From the NCBI GenBank assembly GCA_963849065.1, contig CAWKFM010000005.1, positions 682,001 to 746,000 of the forward strand: a DNA stretch of 64,000 nucleotides, given 5' to 3'. Source of the stretch: TOLSYN sp963849065. Lineage in GTDB: Bacteria > Acidobacteriota > Terriglobia > Terriglobales > Acidobacteriaceae. The notes beneath the pieces are model-generated. The model saw nothing but the letters and a program-made list of their open reading frames with translations, made no database searches and was not told the origin of the DNA. The position numbers and the translations under genes are program-made. This document shows, piece after piece, positions 41,629 to 49,816 of this stretch (positions within the stretch are counted from its first letter, which is position 1; every line of letters starts with the position of its first letter).

Positions 41629-42609
41629 CTAGTCCAAATCCCGGATGTAGAGCTGCACGATGGTCTGGTTCAGTAGCTGGTGCGCGATCTCCCCGAAGGT
41701 AATCGGACCGGTGATGCTTCCACTCCGTTTGCCTTCCAGTCCTGCATACAGATAGTTCAAAATGCAGTTGCAGGAAAACGCAGCGGTATCTATCTTCGTC
41801 GCGGCCATCTCGTCGATCGTGCCCGCATAGTCGGCCAGCTCTGCCCCGAAATGATACTCCACCCCGGAAAATACCGGAGCGTATAGCTTTACCATGCCGG
41901 CCGCTGCGTCCACGCTCTGGATGCTCGCATTGACGATACTGCCGTTGTAGTTGGCTGTGAGCGGAAGCTTCGTGTCCTGCTTTGTGCTGGTCACGTACTC
42001 CGCAAAATTGCGGGCCTCGCCGTTGATCTCACAGTCGCTCGCATCGAATCCCGTGCTCGGGAAGGTGATGGTATCGCCCGTCCCCTGCTTGAAGACGTTC
42101 ACGATTTCGAGCACCGCTAGCTTGTTCTCCGGCAGCGAAGCGTGGAGCGCAATTCCAACCTCGCTCGACGCCTTCCCCGTGGTTCCGTTGAAAACCTTCG
42201 GACTCTGCTTGCCCAGCTTCGACAGATGCACCCCGGAAACCCAGCCAACCACCGGTTTGGAAAGAAACTCCTCGTAACCAAGAGCGTCCGAAGCATAGGC
42301 TGCGTGCACCGCGCTCCCGGCCGGAAGGATCAGATAGGAGACACCGTTCTCCGGTGCGTCCTTGCAAATATTCGGCAGTGCTTCCAGCGGGTATTCCCGC
42401 AGCCCAGCAAACGTGGCGCAATCGGGCAACTCCGTGGCAAATACCTTGGACTCGGAACAGATGGCCCCGTCGTCATCCATGAAATACGGAATCGTGCCCC
42501 CAATCCAATTGCCCGTTGACAATTGGCTCAGTGCCTCTTCGCTTCCCGCCAGCAGGAGGGCCTTGCCATCCGCGATCATCTGGTTTGTTTCTGTTATCGA
42601 TTTCAGCAT
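41629..42609 (-). CDS. FIST-like sensor protein of unknown role
   Basis: A 326-residue soluble protein without signal peptide, starting MLKSITETNQMIADGKALLL. NWIGGTIPYFMDDDG near the N-terminus and the ending FSCNCILNYLYAGLEG then GPITFGEIAHQLLN recall the C-terminal half of FIST sensor domains (Cys-containing strand, then Gly-x-x-x-GE). I cannot confirm this. It follows a 72-residue gene by 10 bp and the two form one unit. It lies between dispersed hairpins and an insertion sequence, so it may be an acquired module. Confidence 0.65.
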   Translation of the reverse strand: MLKSITETNQMIADGKALLLAGSEEALSQLSTGNWIGGTIPYFMDDDGAICSESKVFATELPDCATFAGLREYPLEALPNICKDAPENGVSYLILPAGSAVHAAYASDALGYEEFLSKPVVGWVSGVHLSKLGKQSPKVFNGTTGKASSEVGIALHASLPENKLAVLEIVNVFKQGTGDTITFPSTGFDASDCEINGEARNFAEYVTSTKQDTKLPLTANYNGSIVNASIQSVDAAAGMVKLYAPVFSGVEYHFGAELADYAGTIDEMAATKIDTAAFSCNCILNYLYAGLEGKRSGSITGPITFGEIAHQLLNQTIVQLYIRDLD

Positions 42610-42619
42610 TCCAATACCC

Positions 42620-42838
42620 TCAGGAACCGAGTTGCGCTAATTCGGATGCAATCGTCTTCTCGTGCTTCGAGAAAACTTCGTGGGCGTGCTTCACAAGCTC
42701 GTCGAGCTTTGCGGGCTCCAGCTTGTAACGGATGCGGCTGTTGGTGAGCAGCATATTGATCACGAAGTTCGTGCTCTGAATCTGCTTCTCCCCATTCACT
42801 ATCTTTTTCCAGACGGCACTACCGAGCGGTGGAATCAT
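42620..42838 (-). CDS. Small helical protein paired with the FIST-like gene
   Basis: A 72-residue protein starting MIPPLGSAVWKKIVNGEKQ. It is almost all helix, with basic and acidic stretches (NSRIRYKLEPAKLDELVKHAHEVF). AGAGGA precedes the ATG at good spacing. It is translated just before the FIST-like gene and may bind it. I do not recognise a family. Confidence 0.6.
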   Translation of the reverse strand: MIPPLGSAVWKKIVNGEKQIQSTNFVINMLLTNSRIRYKLEPAKLDELVKHAHEVFSKHEKTIASELAQLGS

Positions 42839-42930
42839 GCGATGCGGTCCTCTCTAGTTCCCAAATCGGCGGAATCCCCAAATACTTGAGCCTGTGCCGG
42901 CGAGGGTGCCCCGTCCTAGCCTTCCTTTGG

Positions 42931-43750
42931 CTAGGAAGTGTTAACACTATCTGAGTGCCTCGACAATGAGGGCGAATGTCGGGAAAAAGAGGAAGAGCAC
43001 GTCGAGTTTTTCGAAGCGGGAGAAGATTCGGCGGAAGCCTTTCAGCCTGCGGAAGAGCCTCTCGATCTCGTTGCGTTTGCGGTACATTGCCTTGTCGTAC
43101 TGCCATGGCTCCAAGCGGTTGCTTTTCGGCGGAACAACCGGGATGAAGCCGAAATCCAGCGCCAGCTGCCGAGTTTCATTGTCCTCGTAGGCACGATCCA
43201 TCAGCAGGTATAACGGCGCGGACTGCGGCCCGAGGCCACCAAGCAGTTCGCGACCACCTTTGGCGTCCGAGGCTTGCCCCGGCGACAGCGCGAAGGTTAT
43301 GGGCGTTCGAGCATCCGCGGCAACCATATGAATCTTGGTGGTCCATCCGCCGCGGGATTTTCCGATGGCCTGGGGTCCGTTTTTTTTAACGCGCCGGTGC
43401 CATCGGGATGCACCTTGACGATGGTCGAGTCCATTTTGACGGCCTCGATCTTAATGCGCACGATCTGCTCACGCTGCAACAGTTCGAAGACTTGATCGAG
43501 TACGCCACTCTTGGACCAGCGATTCATGCGGGTGTAGATGGTGTGCCAGGGACCGAAGCGCTTGGGCAGTCCACGCCACTTGCAACCATGTTCGGCAACA
43601 AACAATAGCGCATTCACGAATTGCAGATTGCTGACCCGGACGTTGCCACGCTGGCGCGGCAGCGTGGACTCGATGCGGCGGAATTGTTCTTCGGTGATCT
43701 CCACCTACTCACAATAGCACGAAATCTCCGTTAGTGTTAACATGCCCTAG
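42931..43750 (-). mobile_element. IS5-family insertion sequence, about 820 bp
   Basis: The ends are inverted repeats: CTAGGAAGTGTTAACACTAT at 42931-42950 and its imperfect partner ending at 43750 (reverse complement CTAGGGCATGTTAACACTAA). Both carry CTAG, as in the first element, but the repeat sequences differ, so the two belong to different members of the family. A GGCTAGG/CCTAGCC inverted repeat straddles the left border. The element carries one frameshifted transposase. Confidence 0.85.
42947..43704 (-). CDS. IS5-family DDE transposase, made by -1 frameshift
   Basis: The first frame (43704 to 43297) starts MEITEEQFRRIESTLP; the second ends at 42947. On the minus strand eight A residues (plus-strand T at 43380-43387) follow TT, and a -1 slip there joins GALKK to NGPQAIGKSRGG, giving about 252 residues. 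The catalytic triad is visible as D in VKMDSTIVKVH, D in LLMDRAYEDN and E in YRKRNEIERLFRR. The end tail is normal. The structure suggests a functional element. Confidence 0.87.
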
Positions 43751-43776
43751 CGCTCATCCGGCGCGGAGCCTCGCCC

Positions 43777-44012
43777 TTATGCCGCTTCGATCTTTATAGG
43801 CGCGATCTTCCGGCGGCGTTTGCGAGAGGCAAGCCACAAATCATAATTCATCTGGAGCTTCAGCCACAGCTCCGGGCCTGTACCGAAGGCCTCAGCCAGA
43901 CGCAAAGCCATCTCCGCGGAAACTCCCGCCTTACGGCGGCGGCCGACACAGGGAGCGAGCCAAGCCGCTCCTTCACCAGTTCGCCGGGATGTGCGGAGTT
44001 AAACATAGTCAT
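43777..44012 (-). pseudogene. higA: Broken HigA-type antitoxin
   Basis: It starts MTMFNSAHPGELVKERLG, the HigA opening, and ends (in another frame) VSAEMALRLAEAFGTGPELW and LQMNYDLWLASRKRRRKI, the HigA ending. The middle of the helix-turn-helix is missing and the frame is shifted, so no functional antitoxin can be made. It lies directly beside the second insertion sequence. Confidence 0.75.
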
Positions 44013-44020
44013 AAACAACT

Positions 44021-44086
44021 CTAACGGTAATCCTGATAGTCGACCAGAATGGCATCCTCGCCTTCAAGGCAAGCCGAATCTACCCC
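44021..44086 (-). pseudogene. Tail of a HigB-type toxin
   Basis: About 22 residues remain, ending EGEDAILVDYQDYR with a stop just before the higA start. This resembles the VDYxD/H-type end of HigB RNases. The rest of the toxin is gone. Confidence 0.45.
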
Positions 44087-44092
44087 AAACGT

Positions 44093-44122
44093 AAAAAGCC
44101 CGCCCTGTTTGCCGGGGCGGGC
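44093..44122 (-). terminator. Rho-independent terminator of the SYLF gene
   Basis: On the minus strand an 8-bp stem GCCCGCCC/GGGCGGGC with a 9-base loop is followed by TTTTT. It lies 20 bp past the stop of the gene at 44142. Confidence 0.85.
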
Positions 44123-44141
44123 CGCTGTGCTTGATGCCCAA

Positions 44142-44813
44142 TTACCGGCCGGCGTACTTTACCAGCGCGGCATGCCAGGGCTCGGCCTCACCGGGCGAGG
44201 GGATCTGGCCGCGCAGAATCGTCCGGAACGGAACCATGTGCCCGTAAAAATCGCGCGTGTCGTCCTTATGCTGCTCCAGCACCGCGCCGTTTAGCGAAAT
44301 CCCGGCGAACAGGCCTTTGGTGCGTGAATAGGTCAGCAGCTCGGCCTGCATCTTCCAATCGGTCGAAGCATCCGCATGTCGGCCCACCGGTCCGGCGGCC
44401 ACGCTGGCATCGCCGCCCAGCTTCACCTTGCTGGCCAGCAGTCCGGCCATCCCCCGATCGTTCATTACCAGCATCACAATGTCGGCCGCCTGTCCGCCAA
44501 TCTGGAAGCCGAAGCTTCCGCCCCGCAGCGTGAAAAAGGCGGGCGCGCTCCAGCCGTGTCCGGTGCGGCAGCTGGCCACGCCTTTGCCGTAGGCGCCACC
44601 CACTCCGAAGGCTGCCTTCAGCATGTTGGGGATCACGGCGATGCACTTGGCGTTGGAGATCACGTTATCCGGAACTCCACTGTCCGGTGCCGTCATGATC
44701 TCGCTGAGAATCGTGGCGCTATCCTGCAGGCGGTCAATATCACCGTCGCGGTCAAACGCCAGGGCTGCCTGGGTGCAGAGAAGTGCGACCAGCGCAATCA
44801 GAACTTTCTTCAT
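44142..44813 (-). CDS. Secreted SYLF (Ysc84-type) lipid-binding-domain protein
   Basis: A 223-residue protein. The signal peptide is MKKVLIALVALLCTQAALA. The SYLF fold is recognised by PDNVISNAKCIAVIPNMLKA, then FGVGGAYGKGVASC, APAFFTLRGGSFGFQIGGQ and the ending KGLFAGISLNGAVLEQ. SYLF domains bind phosphoinositides in eukaryotes. In bacteria they are exported proteins of unclear envelope function. The ATG at 44813 follows AAGGAAT. It is monocistronic. Confidence 0.9.
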   Translation of the reverse strand: MKKVLIALVALLCTQAALAFDRDGDIDRLQDSATILSEIMTAPDSGVPDNVISNAKCIAVIPNMLKAAFGVGGAYGKGVASCRTGHGWSAPAFFTLRGGSFGFQIGGQAADIVMLVMNDRGMAGLLASKVKLGGDASVAAGPVGRHADASTDWKMQAELLTYSRTKGLFAGISLNGAVLEQHKDDTRDFYGHMVPFRTILRGQIPSPGEAEPWHAALVKYAGR

Positions 44814-44970
44814 TTGGATTCCTTCCATCCATCTTTTAAGCTGACTGCAAAATCATACAACTTTCAATCCTATGTAGCTCGTTGCACGCCGGATTCCATC
44901 TTGCGCAAAAAAAATGGCCACCGCGCGAACGGTGGCCGGGAGCGATCGGGTACTTCTACATCTACATCGT

Positions 44971-45711
44971 TTACCGGTTGACCAGCGAATGCGTGATGGC
45001 ATGCACCGAGAGCGCGATCCGGTTCTGCACTCCCACCTTGCGCATCAACTTGGCGACGTGCGCCTTGACCGTGCGTTCCTCGATGCCGAGCGCCGAGCCG
45101 ATCTCTTTATTGGAGCGTCCCGCCACCAGCAACTCCAGCACTTCCTTTTCGCGGTCGGTAAAAGTGACACGGCCGGCGGGGAAGATTCTTCCCGGCGACG
45201 ACGTCACGCGCTCAATAAAAGTGGAGAGCACGCGCCGCGGCGCCCACACCGATCCCTGATGCACGATGCGGATTGCCATGGCGAATTCGTTGGAGCTGGC
45301 AGCCTCGTCCACATAGCCTTTGGCGCCGGCGGCCAGCGCCTTCAGAATCGTCTCGTCGTCCGCGCCGGCTCCCGTCACCAGGATGCGCAGGTCGGGACGC
45401 GTGGCCTTCAGTCCGGCCATCATGTCGAACAGGTTTTGGTTGCCGCGGCTGCCCAGCAGAATCAGGTCGGCATCGGCATTTTGGGCAATGTCGCTGGCCG
45501 AAGCCGACACCAGTTCCATGTCCGGCTCGGAGTCAAACAGCGCACGAAAACCGATGAAGCGCAGCGGGTCGCTTTCCACCACCGCGATCTTCACTTTGGC
45601 GGATGCAGCAGGTTGGGAGGTTGGCGGCACTTCGGAGCCTTTCCGTTTGGCGGCAGCAGGCGCCGGTGCCTGGGCTGAAGAGCTGTGCTTGGATCCGGGG
45701 AGGTTGACCAT
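44971..45711 (-). CDS. LuxR-type regulator with a degenerate receiver domain
   Basis: A 246-residue protein. After an Ala/Pro/Ser-rich N-terminal tail (1-38) comes a receiver-like domain (VKIAVVESDPLRFIGF). The phospho-acceptor Asp is replaced: the matching strand reads ADLILLGSRGNQN. The Lys is kept in GAKGYVDE. The output domain is a good LuxR HTH (FTDREKEVLELLVAGRSNKE, then VKAHVAKLMRKVGV). It probably works without phosphorylation. The ATG at 45711 is chosen over upstream codons because the upstream part is low-quality. Confidence 0.87.
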   Translation of the reverse strand: MVNLPGSKHSSSAQAPAPAAAKRKGSEVPPTSQPAASAKVKIAVVESDPLRFIGFRALFDSEPDMELVSASASDIAQNADADLILLGSRGNQNLFDMMAGLKATRPDLRILVTGAGADDETILKALAAGAKGYVDEAASSNEFAMAIRIVHQGSVWAPRRVLSTFIERVTSSPGRIFPAGRVTFTDREKEVLELLVAGRSNKEIGSALGIEERTVKAHVAKLMRKVGVQNRIALSVHAITHSLVNR

Positions 45712-46191
45712 AGCGTATAAGATTACCCACTTTGCATTAAAAAGACAGCGAAAACCGCGCACGGTCACTGTCCATAGGTACAGCGCCGAAAATCCGTATC
45801 CGAGTATACCCACGGAATACCGGGACATGGACAGGTGCGTGGTAAAAATTTTCGAGCGCGCCCAACCAAGTCTGGTCTTACCGAAAACTAAGTTGAAACT
45901 CTACTCTCTCCTAAGTACTCCTGTGCATTTCTCCACCCGCGTTTCTGCGGCACACTCTCCTTGTTACCTGAGCGACTGACTTTTGGACTGCACCTTCGCT
46001 GAGCAGAATTCTCTGGGGGAAAACCGCACAGAGGGTGGATCAGTCCGGGACTACGGGCCGCGCATGGACGAACCTGTCCGCGCGGCCTGTTCTTCCTAAG
46101 CCTCGTGATCCAAGCCTCGTGATCGCTCAGATGCCCCAAGGGAGTTGCGTCTGTCGTTGCATGGTTTTTCGGGCCAGTCCGCCCGGCAGGA
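45712..46191. other. Gene-free gap between divergent genes
   Basis: 480 bp without a gene between the LuxR-type regulator and the transglutaminase gene, so it should hold both promoters. The only structure seen is a tandem direct repeat, AAGCCTCGTGATC at 46098-46110 and again at 46112-46124. Confidence 0.6.
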
Positions 46192-48453
46192 ATGATGAAG
46201 AGCCGCTATCTACGAACCGGGCTCCTTGTACTTTGCTTTGCGAGTGGCGCGCTGCTGGCCGCCGCCGCGCAGAGCTCTTCGTGCGCCAATCCGCCGGACC
46301 AGGCGCAGGCAATCTCCCGCCAAACCAATTTTGAGCTCCTCCGGTGCCAGTTCCTCGCCACCGCCGACCCCGTCCTGCGCAGCCGTCTTCTTGCCGACCT
46401 GAAGTCCGCGGGCCGTCACTCCGGTGACGCGGCCGCGCTGAACGCGGCGGTCTCCGCCATGCTCCCGGCTGCATCCTCGGTGGATCAGGCCGAGCAGCTG
46501 CTGGCCATTGCCGCCGCCAATCCAGATGGAGATTCGGCGAGCGCCGCCGGCCTTTCCGCCGATCAGCAGTTTCTGGTGGATGCGCGCAGCGCGGCCCAGG
46601 CCGCACCGCAGCCGCAGGGCGACATAGAGGCGCTGGCCGACGTCCGCATCGACCGTCTGCGCAAGGACACGCTGGGCAACGACGGCCTGGTCCAGTCCCG
46701 CGTGCAGCAGATCTGGCGCATCAACACCGTCCAGGGCGCAAAAAGCTTTGCCTCGCATTCTCTGATGTACGCCGCCATGAGCGAACGCCTCTGCCTGCTG
46801 CGCGCCCGCGTGCTGCAGTCCAGCGGCGGCGAACTGCCGGCCGCGGTCTCGCCCGACCAGCCCGTGGTGGATCGCACCGTGTTGATGTACTTCGACTCGC
46901 GCACCCGCGATCTCCGCTTTCCGCGGCTCAGCCCCGGCGACCTGGTAGAGATCGACTACCTTCTGCTGCCCGCCGCCACGGTCAATCCCTGGGCGGGATA
47001 CTACGCGCACCTGGACCTGTTCAGCGACGCCTTGGCCACCCGGCTGCGCCGCCGTGTGCTGGTCGCGCCCTCTGCCCTGCAGTTGTACGCCGTGGAGCAT
47101 GGCGTCGCCCCGGCTGCAACCCGCTCGCAGGACGGGGAGACCACGCGCATCTGGGAGATGCGGGACATCGCCGCCACCCCCGCCGAGGCCATGTCGCCCG
47201 GAGCCACCTCTTTCGGACCCTACCTGCACGTCTCCACCATCGGATCCATGGACCAGTTTGGCCGCTGGTACGCTGCCTTGCTGCAGCCCTCTCTGGAGCT
47301 GGACGCGAATCTGCGCGAGCTGGCCCGCCAGATTCGCGAACGCAACCTGACCGTCCAGGCCAAGGTGCAGGCCGTCTATGAGGCGGTGCAGCGCAGTACC
47401 GGCTACGCGGCCTTCGAGTTCGGCGTCCACAGCTATCAGCCCTATCCGTTGGCTCTGGTCGATCAGCGCGGCTTCGGCGACTGCAAGGACAAGGCGGCCA
47501 TGATCGTCGCCCTGCTGCGCGCGGTCGGCGTCCCGGCCGAATTCGCCATGGTGCGCACCCGCTCGGCGGGAGAGATCTCGCCCGACGCCTATTCCGTGCA
47601 GCTGTTCAACCACGCCGTGGCCTACGTCCCGGCGCTCGATCTGTTCCTCGACGGTACCGTGGAGTATGCTTCGCCCGGCGAACTGCCGCCCGACGACCAG
47701 GGCGCCCTCGCCTTCACCGTGGATGCCGACGGCAAAGTCACCCGCCGCATCGTACCCTTCACTTCGCCCGAGGCCAGCCGGGTCAACCGCCAGGTGCAGG
47801 CCAGGCTCTCGCCCGACGGACGCCTGCAGTTCGTCTCCCAGACCCGCTACGCCGGATATTTTGCCGCCGTCGAGCGCCGCACCACCCGGTCCAACGACCT
47901 GGCCGGAAGCTCGCAGGCCGCGCTGGCCCGCTTCTATCCCACCGTCCGTGTCGCCCACGCCGTGGCCGAAGGCACCGCCCGCGCCTCGCGCGAGGTGGAA
48001 TTGAAGGTGGAAGGCGAGATCGACACGGCCACCTGGGCCAACAAGCTGCTGGCTCCCGAAGCCGCAATCCGGCAAGCCGCGTACCAGTCGGCCGCGGCGC
48101 ATGTCCTGACCTTGCACAGCTCGCTGCACACCGCCGCGCTGACCGTGAAATACGCCGCTCTGCCCACCCGGCAAAATCCGCTGCTGCTCCCGGCCACGCC
48201 CAGCGAGCATGAGGTTTTCGACTACGATCTTCCAGCCGGCGCCGAGACCCGCCTACCCGGCGACACCCGCCTGCAAACCCCCTTCGGACGCGTCGAGGTG
48301 ACCTATCGCCTCAACGCTGGTAAGCTGCACGTGGAAACCTACACCGAGGTTGCTCCGGCTACAATCAGCCAATCGGACTACCCAGCTTTCCGGGCATTCT
48401 GCCAGGCGGCCGACCAGGCCCTGCGGCGCGAGGTCACCATTCGGCTGCCATGA
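46192..48453 (+). CDS. Exported DUF3857/transglutaminase-domain protein
   Basis: A 753-residue protein with signal MMKSRYLRTGLLVLCFASG then ALLAAAAQ. Residues about 155-330 form the DUF3857 beta domain. The transglutaminase core follows with a complete triad: Cys in GFGDCKDKAA, His in FNHAVAYVP and Asp in LFLDGTVEY. A C-terminal beta domain ends it. This architecture is multiplied in Acidobacteria and Bacteroidetes and is thought to act on envelope proteins or peptides; the substrate is unknown. It overlaps the next gene by four bases. Confidence 0.9.
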   Translation: MMKSRYLRTGLLVLCFASGALLAAAAQSSSCANPPDQAQAISRQTNFELLRCQFLATADPVLRSRLLADLKSAGRHSGDAAALNAAVSAMLPAASSVDQAEQLLAIAAANPDGDSASAAGLSADQQFLVDARSAAQAAPQPQGDIEALADVRIDRLRKDTLGNDGLVQSRVQQIWRINTVQGAKSFASHSLMYAAMSERLCLLRARVLQSSGGELPAAVSPDQPVVDRTVLMYFDSRTRDLRFPRLSPGDLVEIDYLLLPAATVNPWAGYYAHLDLFSDALATRLRRRVLVAPSALQLYAVEHGVAPAATRSQDGETTRIWEMRDIAATPAEAMSPGATSFGPYLHVSTIGSMDQFGRWYAALLQPSLELDANLRELARQIRERNLTVQAKVQAVYEAVQRSTGYAAFEFGVHSYQPYPLALVDQRGFGDCKDKAAMIVALLRAVGVPAEFAMVRTRSAGEISPDAYSVQLFNHAVAYVPALDLFLDGTVEYASPGELPPDDQGALAFTVDADGKVTRRIVPFTSPEASRVNRQVQARLSPDGRLQFVSQTRYAGYFAAVERRTTRSNDLAGSSQAALARFYPTVRVAHAVAEGTARASREVELKVEGEIDTATWANKLLAPEAAIRQAAYQSAAAHVLTLHSSLHTAALTVKYAALPTRQNPLLLPATPSEHEVFDYDLPAGAETRLPGDTRLQTPFGRVEVTYRLNAGKLHVETYTEVAPATISQSDYPAFRAFCQAADQALRREVTIRLP

Positions 48454-49250
48454 CGATCCCGCGCCTCACCCTCACGGCTCGCAACCAGCGCCCCAGCCCG
48501 GGAGCGACGCAGGCCTTCGCCGCGCTGTTGCTGTTCGTGCTGTGCATGGCCATGCCGCCGCACGCCGCGGGACTGCGGCTGTTTGGCATCTTCGGCCACA
48601 CTGCCGGAGCCGCGGCGCAGGCTGAAATCGGTCCGGGCAACGCCCTCACCGAGGACCAGGCCGAGATGGTGGAGAACTCGCGCGACGCCGGGTTGTTGAC
48701 CGACTGGCACTTGATGGGACGCTACGGCCACCACCAGGCGGACCTGACGCACAGCTATACTCCCGAGCGCTGGTTTGCCAAGCAAGCTGCCAAACAGGCC
48801 GCCCTGCAAGCGTCGGAAAAACCAGCCGCCAGCTCAGTAAGCCATCCTGCGAAGCGCCTGAAATCCCCGCCCTACGAACTCGTCTATCCCGAGGGAACGT
48901 TTGTGCTGCCGCCCAGCCAGGCCGGCCGCGACGGCGTCTTTTACGCTCTTTCCTGCACCTATCTCACCAGCAGTGGCGATTGGAATGTCTATCTGGAGAG
49001 CGAAGCTCCGGCCGTCGTCTTCGTCGATGGGAAGCGTATCCTGGTTCGCGGGCCCGAGGCACCAGGGACCCGGCGCGAAACCATCCACCTCAACAGTGGC
49101 TATCACATGGTGATGGTCAAGTTCGTAGCGCAGGCAGCGCCCTTCCGCGTGGCCATTTTGCCCCCGAACTCCGGCTCGCGGCGCAAGAACAATACCCCCT
49201 ACCTGCACGCCGAGCCCGGCTCGGAAGACCTGCAGGCCGCACTCCGCTGA
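48450..49250 (+). CDS. Exported protein coupled to the transglutaminase gene
   Basis: A 266-residue protein. A hydrophobic segment (AFAALLLFVLCMAMPPHAAG) serves as signal or anchor. An Ala/Lys-rich middle (AKQAAKQAALQASEKPAASS) leads to a beta-rich end with GDWNVYLESEAPAVVFVDGK, resembling a jelly-roll carbohydrate-binding module of the PA14 kind. It starts in the overlap with the transglutaminase gene (ATGA), so the products are probably made together. In related genomes similar proteins are longer, so this one may be shortened. Confidence 0.65.
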   Translation: MTIPRLTLTARNQRPSPGATQAFAALLLFVLCMAMPPHAAGLRLFGIFGHTAGAAAQAEIGPGNALTEDQAEMVENSRDAGLLTDWHLMGRYGHHQADLTHSYTPERWFAKQAAKQAALQASEKPAASSVSHPAKRLKSPPYELVYPEGTFVLPPSQAGRDGVFYALSCTYLTSSGDWNVYLESEAPAVVFVDGKRILVRGPEAPGTRRETIHLNSGYHMVMVKFVAQAAPFRVAILPPNSGSRRKNNTPYLHAEPGSEDLQAALR

Positions 49251-49254
49251 TCCA

Positions 49255-49325
49255 GTGTGGCCCACATCTGCGTCGCTGACAGGTGGCCCATATTTGCGTT
49301 GTGCCTTTCGGCGCAAATGTGGGGA
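49255..49325. repeat. Dispersed stem-loop, copy 2 (GTGGCCCACAT type)
   Basis: GTGTGGCCCACAT at 49255-49267 is followed by CCCATATTTGCG (49287-49298), which pairs with CGCAAATGTGGG (49312-49323) in 11 of 12 positions. It resembles the element at 41447-41495 and likewise follows a stop codon. Confidence 0.55.
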
Positions 49326-49390
49326 GGCAATGTCCTCCACCCATTGTTTTTTGCGGTAGTTTCCGCTACCGGACTCGCCGCCGGTTCGCT

Positions 49391-49666
49391 CTAAACGAAT
49401 CCCTCGTTCGACTCCACGCTCCGCCGTTCGGCCTGTTCGGCAAATCCCTCGCTCAGGCGGCTCAGCGTGGCAAAAATCTGCGCCGCGCGGTTGATGTACT
49501 CGGGAGCGTTCTCCCACACATCTTCAAAGTGCTCCGGATACTCGCTGGCCAGCAGCGCCAGCCCGCCCGCAATCGAGGCCAGTCCGACAGTTCGGCGGCC
49601 GGAGAGCGCCAGCACCGTCCCGGCCCCCACCGCCCCGCAGACCACGGCCTTCTTCCAGTTCTGCAT
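49391..49666 (-). CDS. Small membrane-associated protein of unknown function
   Basis: A 91-residue protein starting MQNWKKAVVCGAVGAGTVLA. It has one Gly/Ala-rich hydrophobic hairpin (residues about 7-42) and then a helical acidic part (EHFEDVWENAPEYINRAAQI). GGGAGAG precedes the ATG. I do not recognise the family. It is divergent from lpxD. Confidence 0.65.
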   Translation of the reverse strand: MQNWKKAVVCGAVGAGTVLALSGRRTVGLASIAGGLALLASEYPEHFEDVWENAPEYINRAAQIFATLSRLSEGFAEQAERRSVESNEGFV

Positions 49667-49816
49667 GATCTCTCCCGCCGGTCGACACCGGCTATCCAGC
49701 TCTGCCCCGGCGCGCAACCTCTCATCCCGCCGCGCCAGCGAACATTGTAACCCTGCACCGTGCTCATCGAAAGACTCGGCTGCCCGCGATCCAACGGACA
49801 TGATACAAAAGGACGC

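Noticed and set aside
46210..48210. 666-codon open frame opposite the transglutaminase gene
   Set aside because: Antisense of a gene with an intact catalytic triad; the Gly/Gln/His-rich product looks like no real protein.
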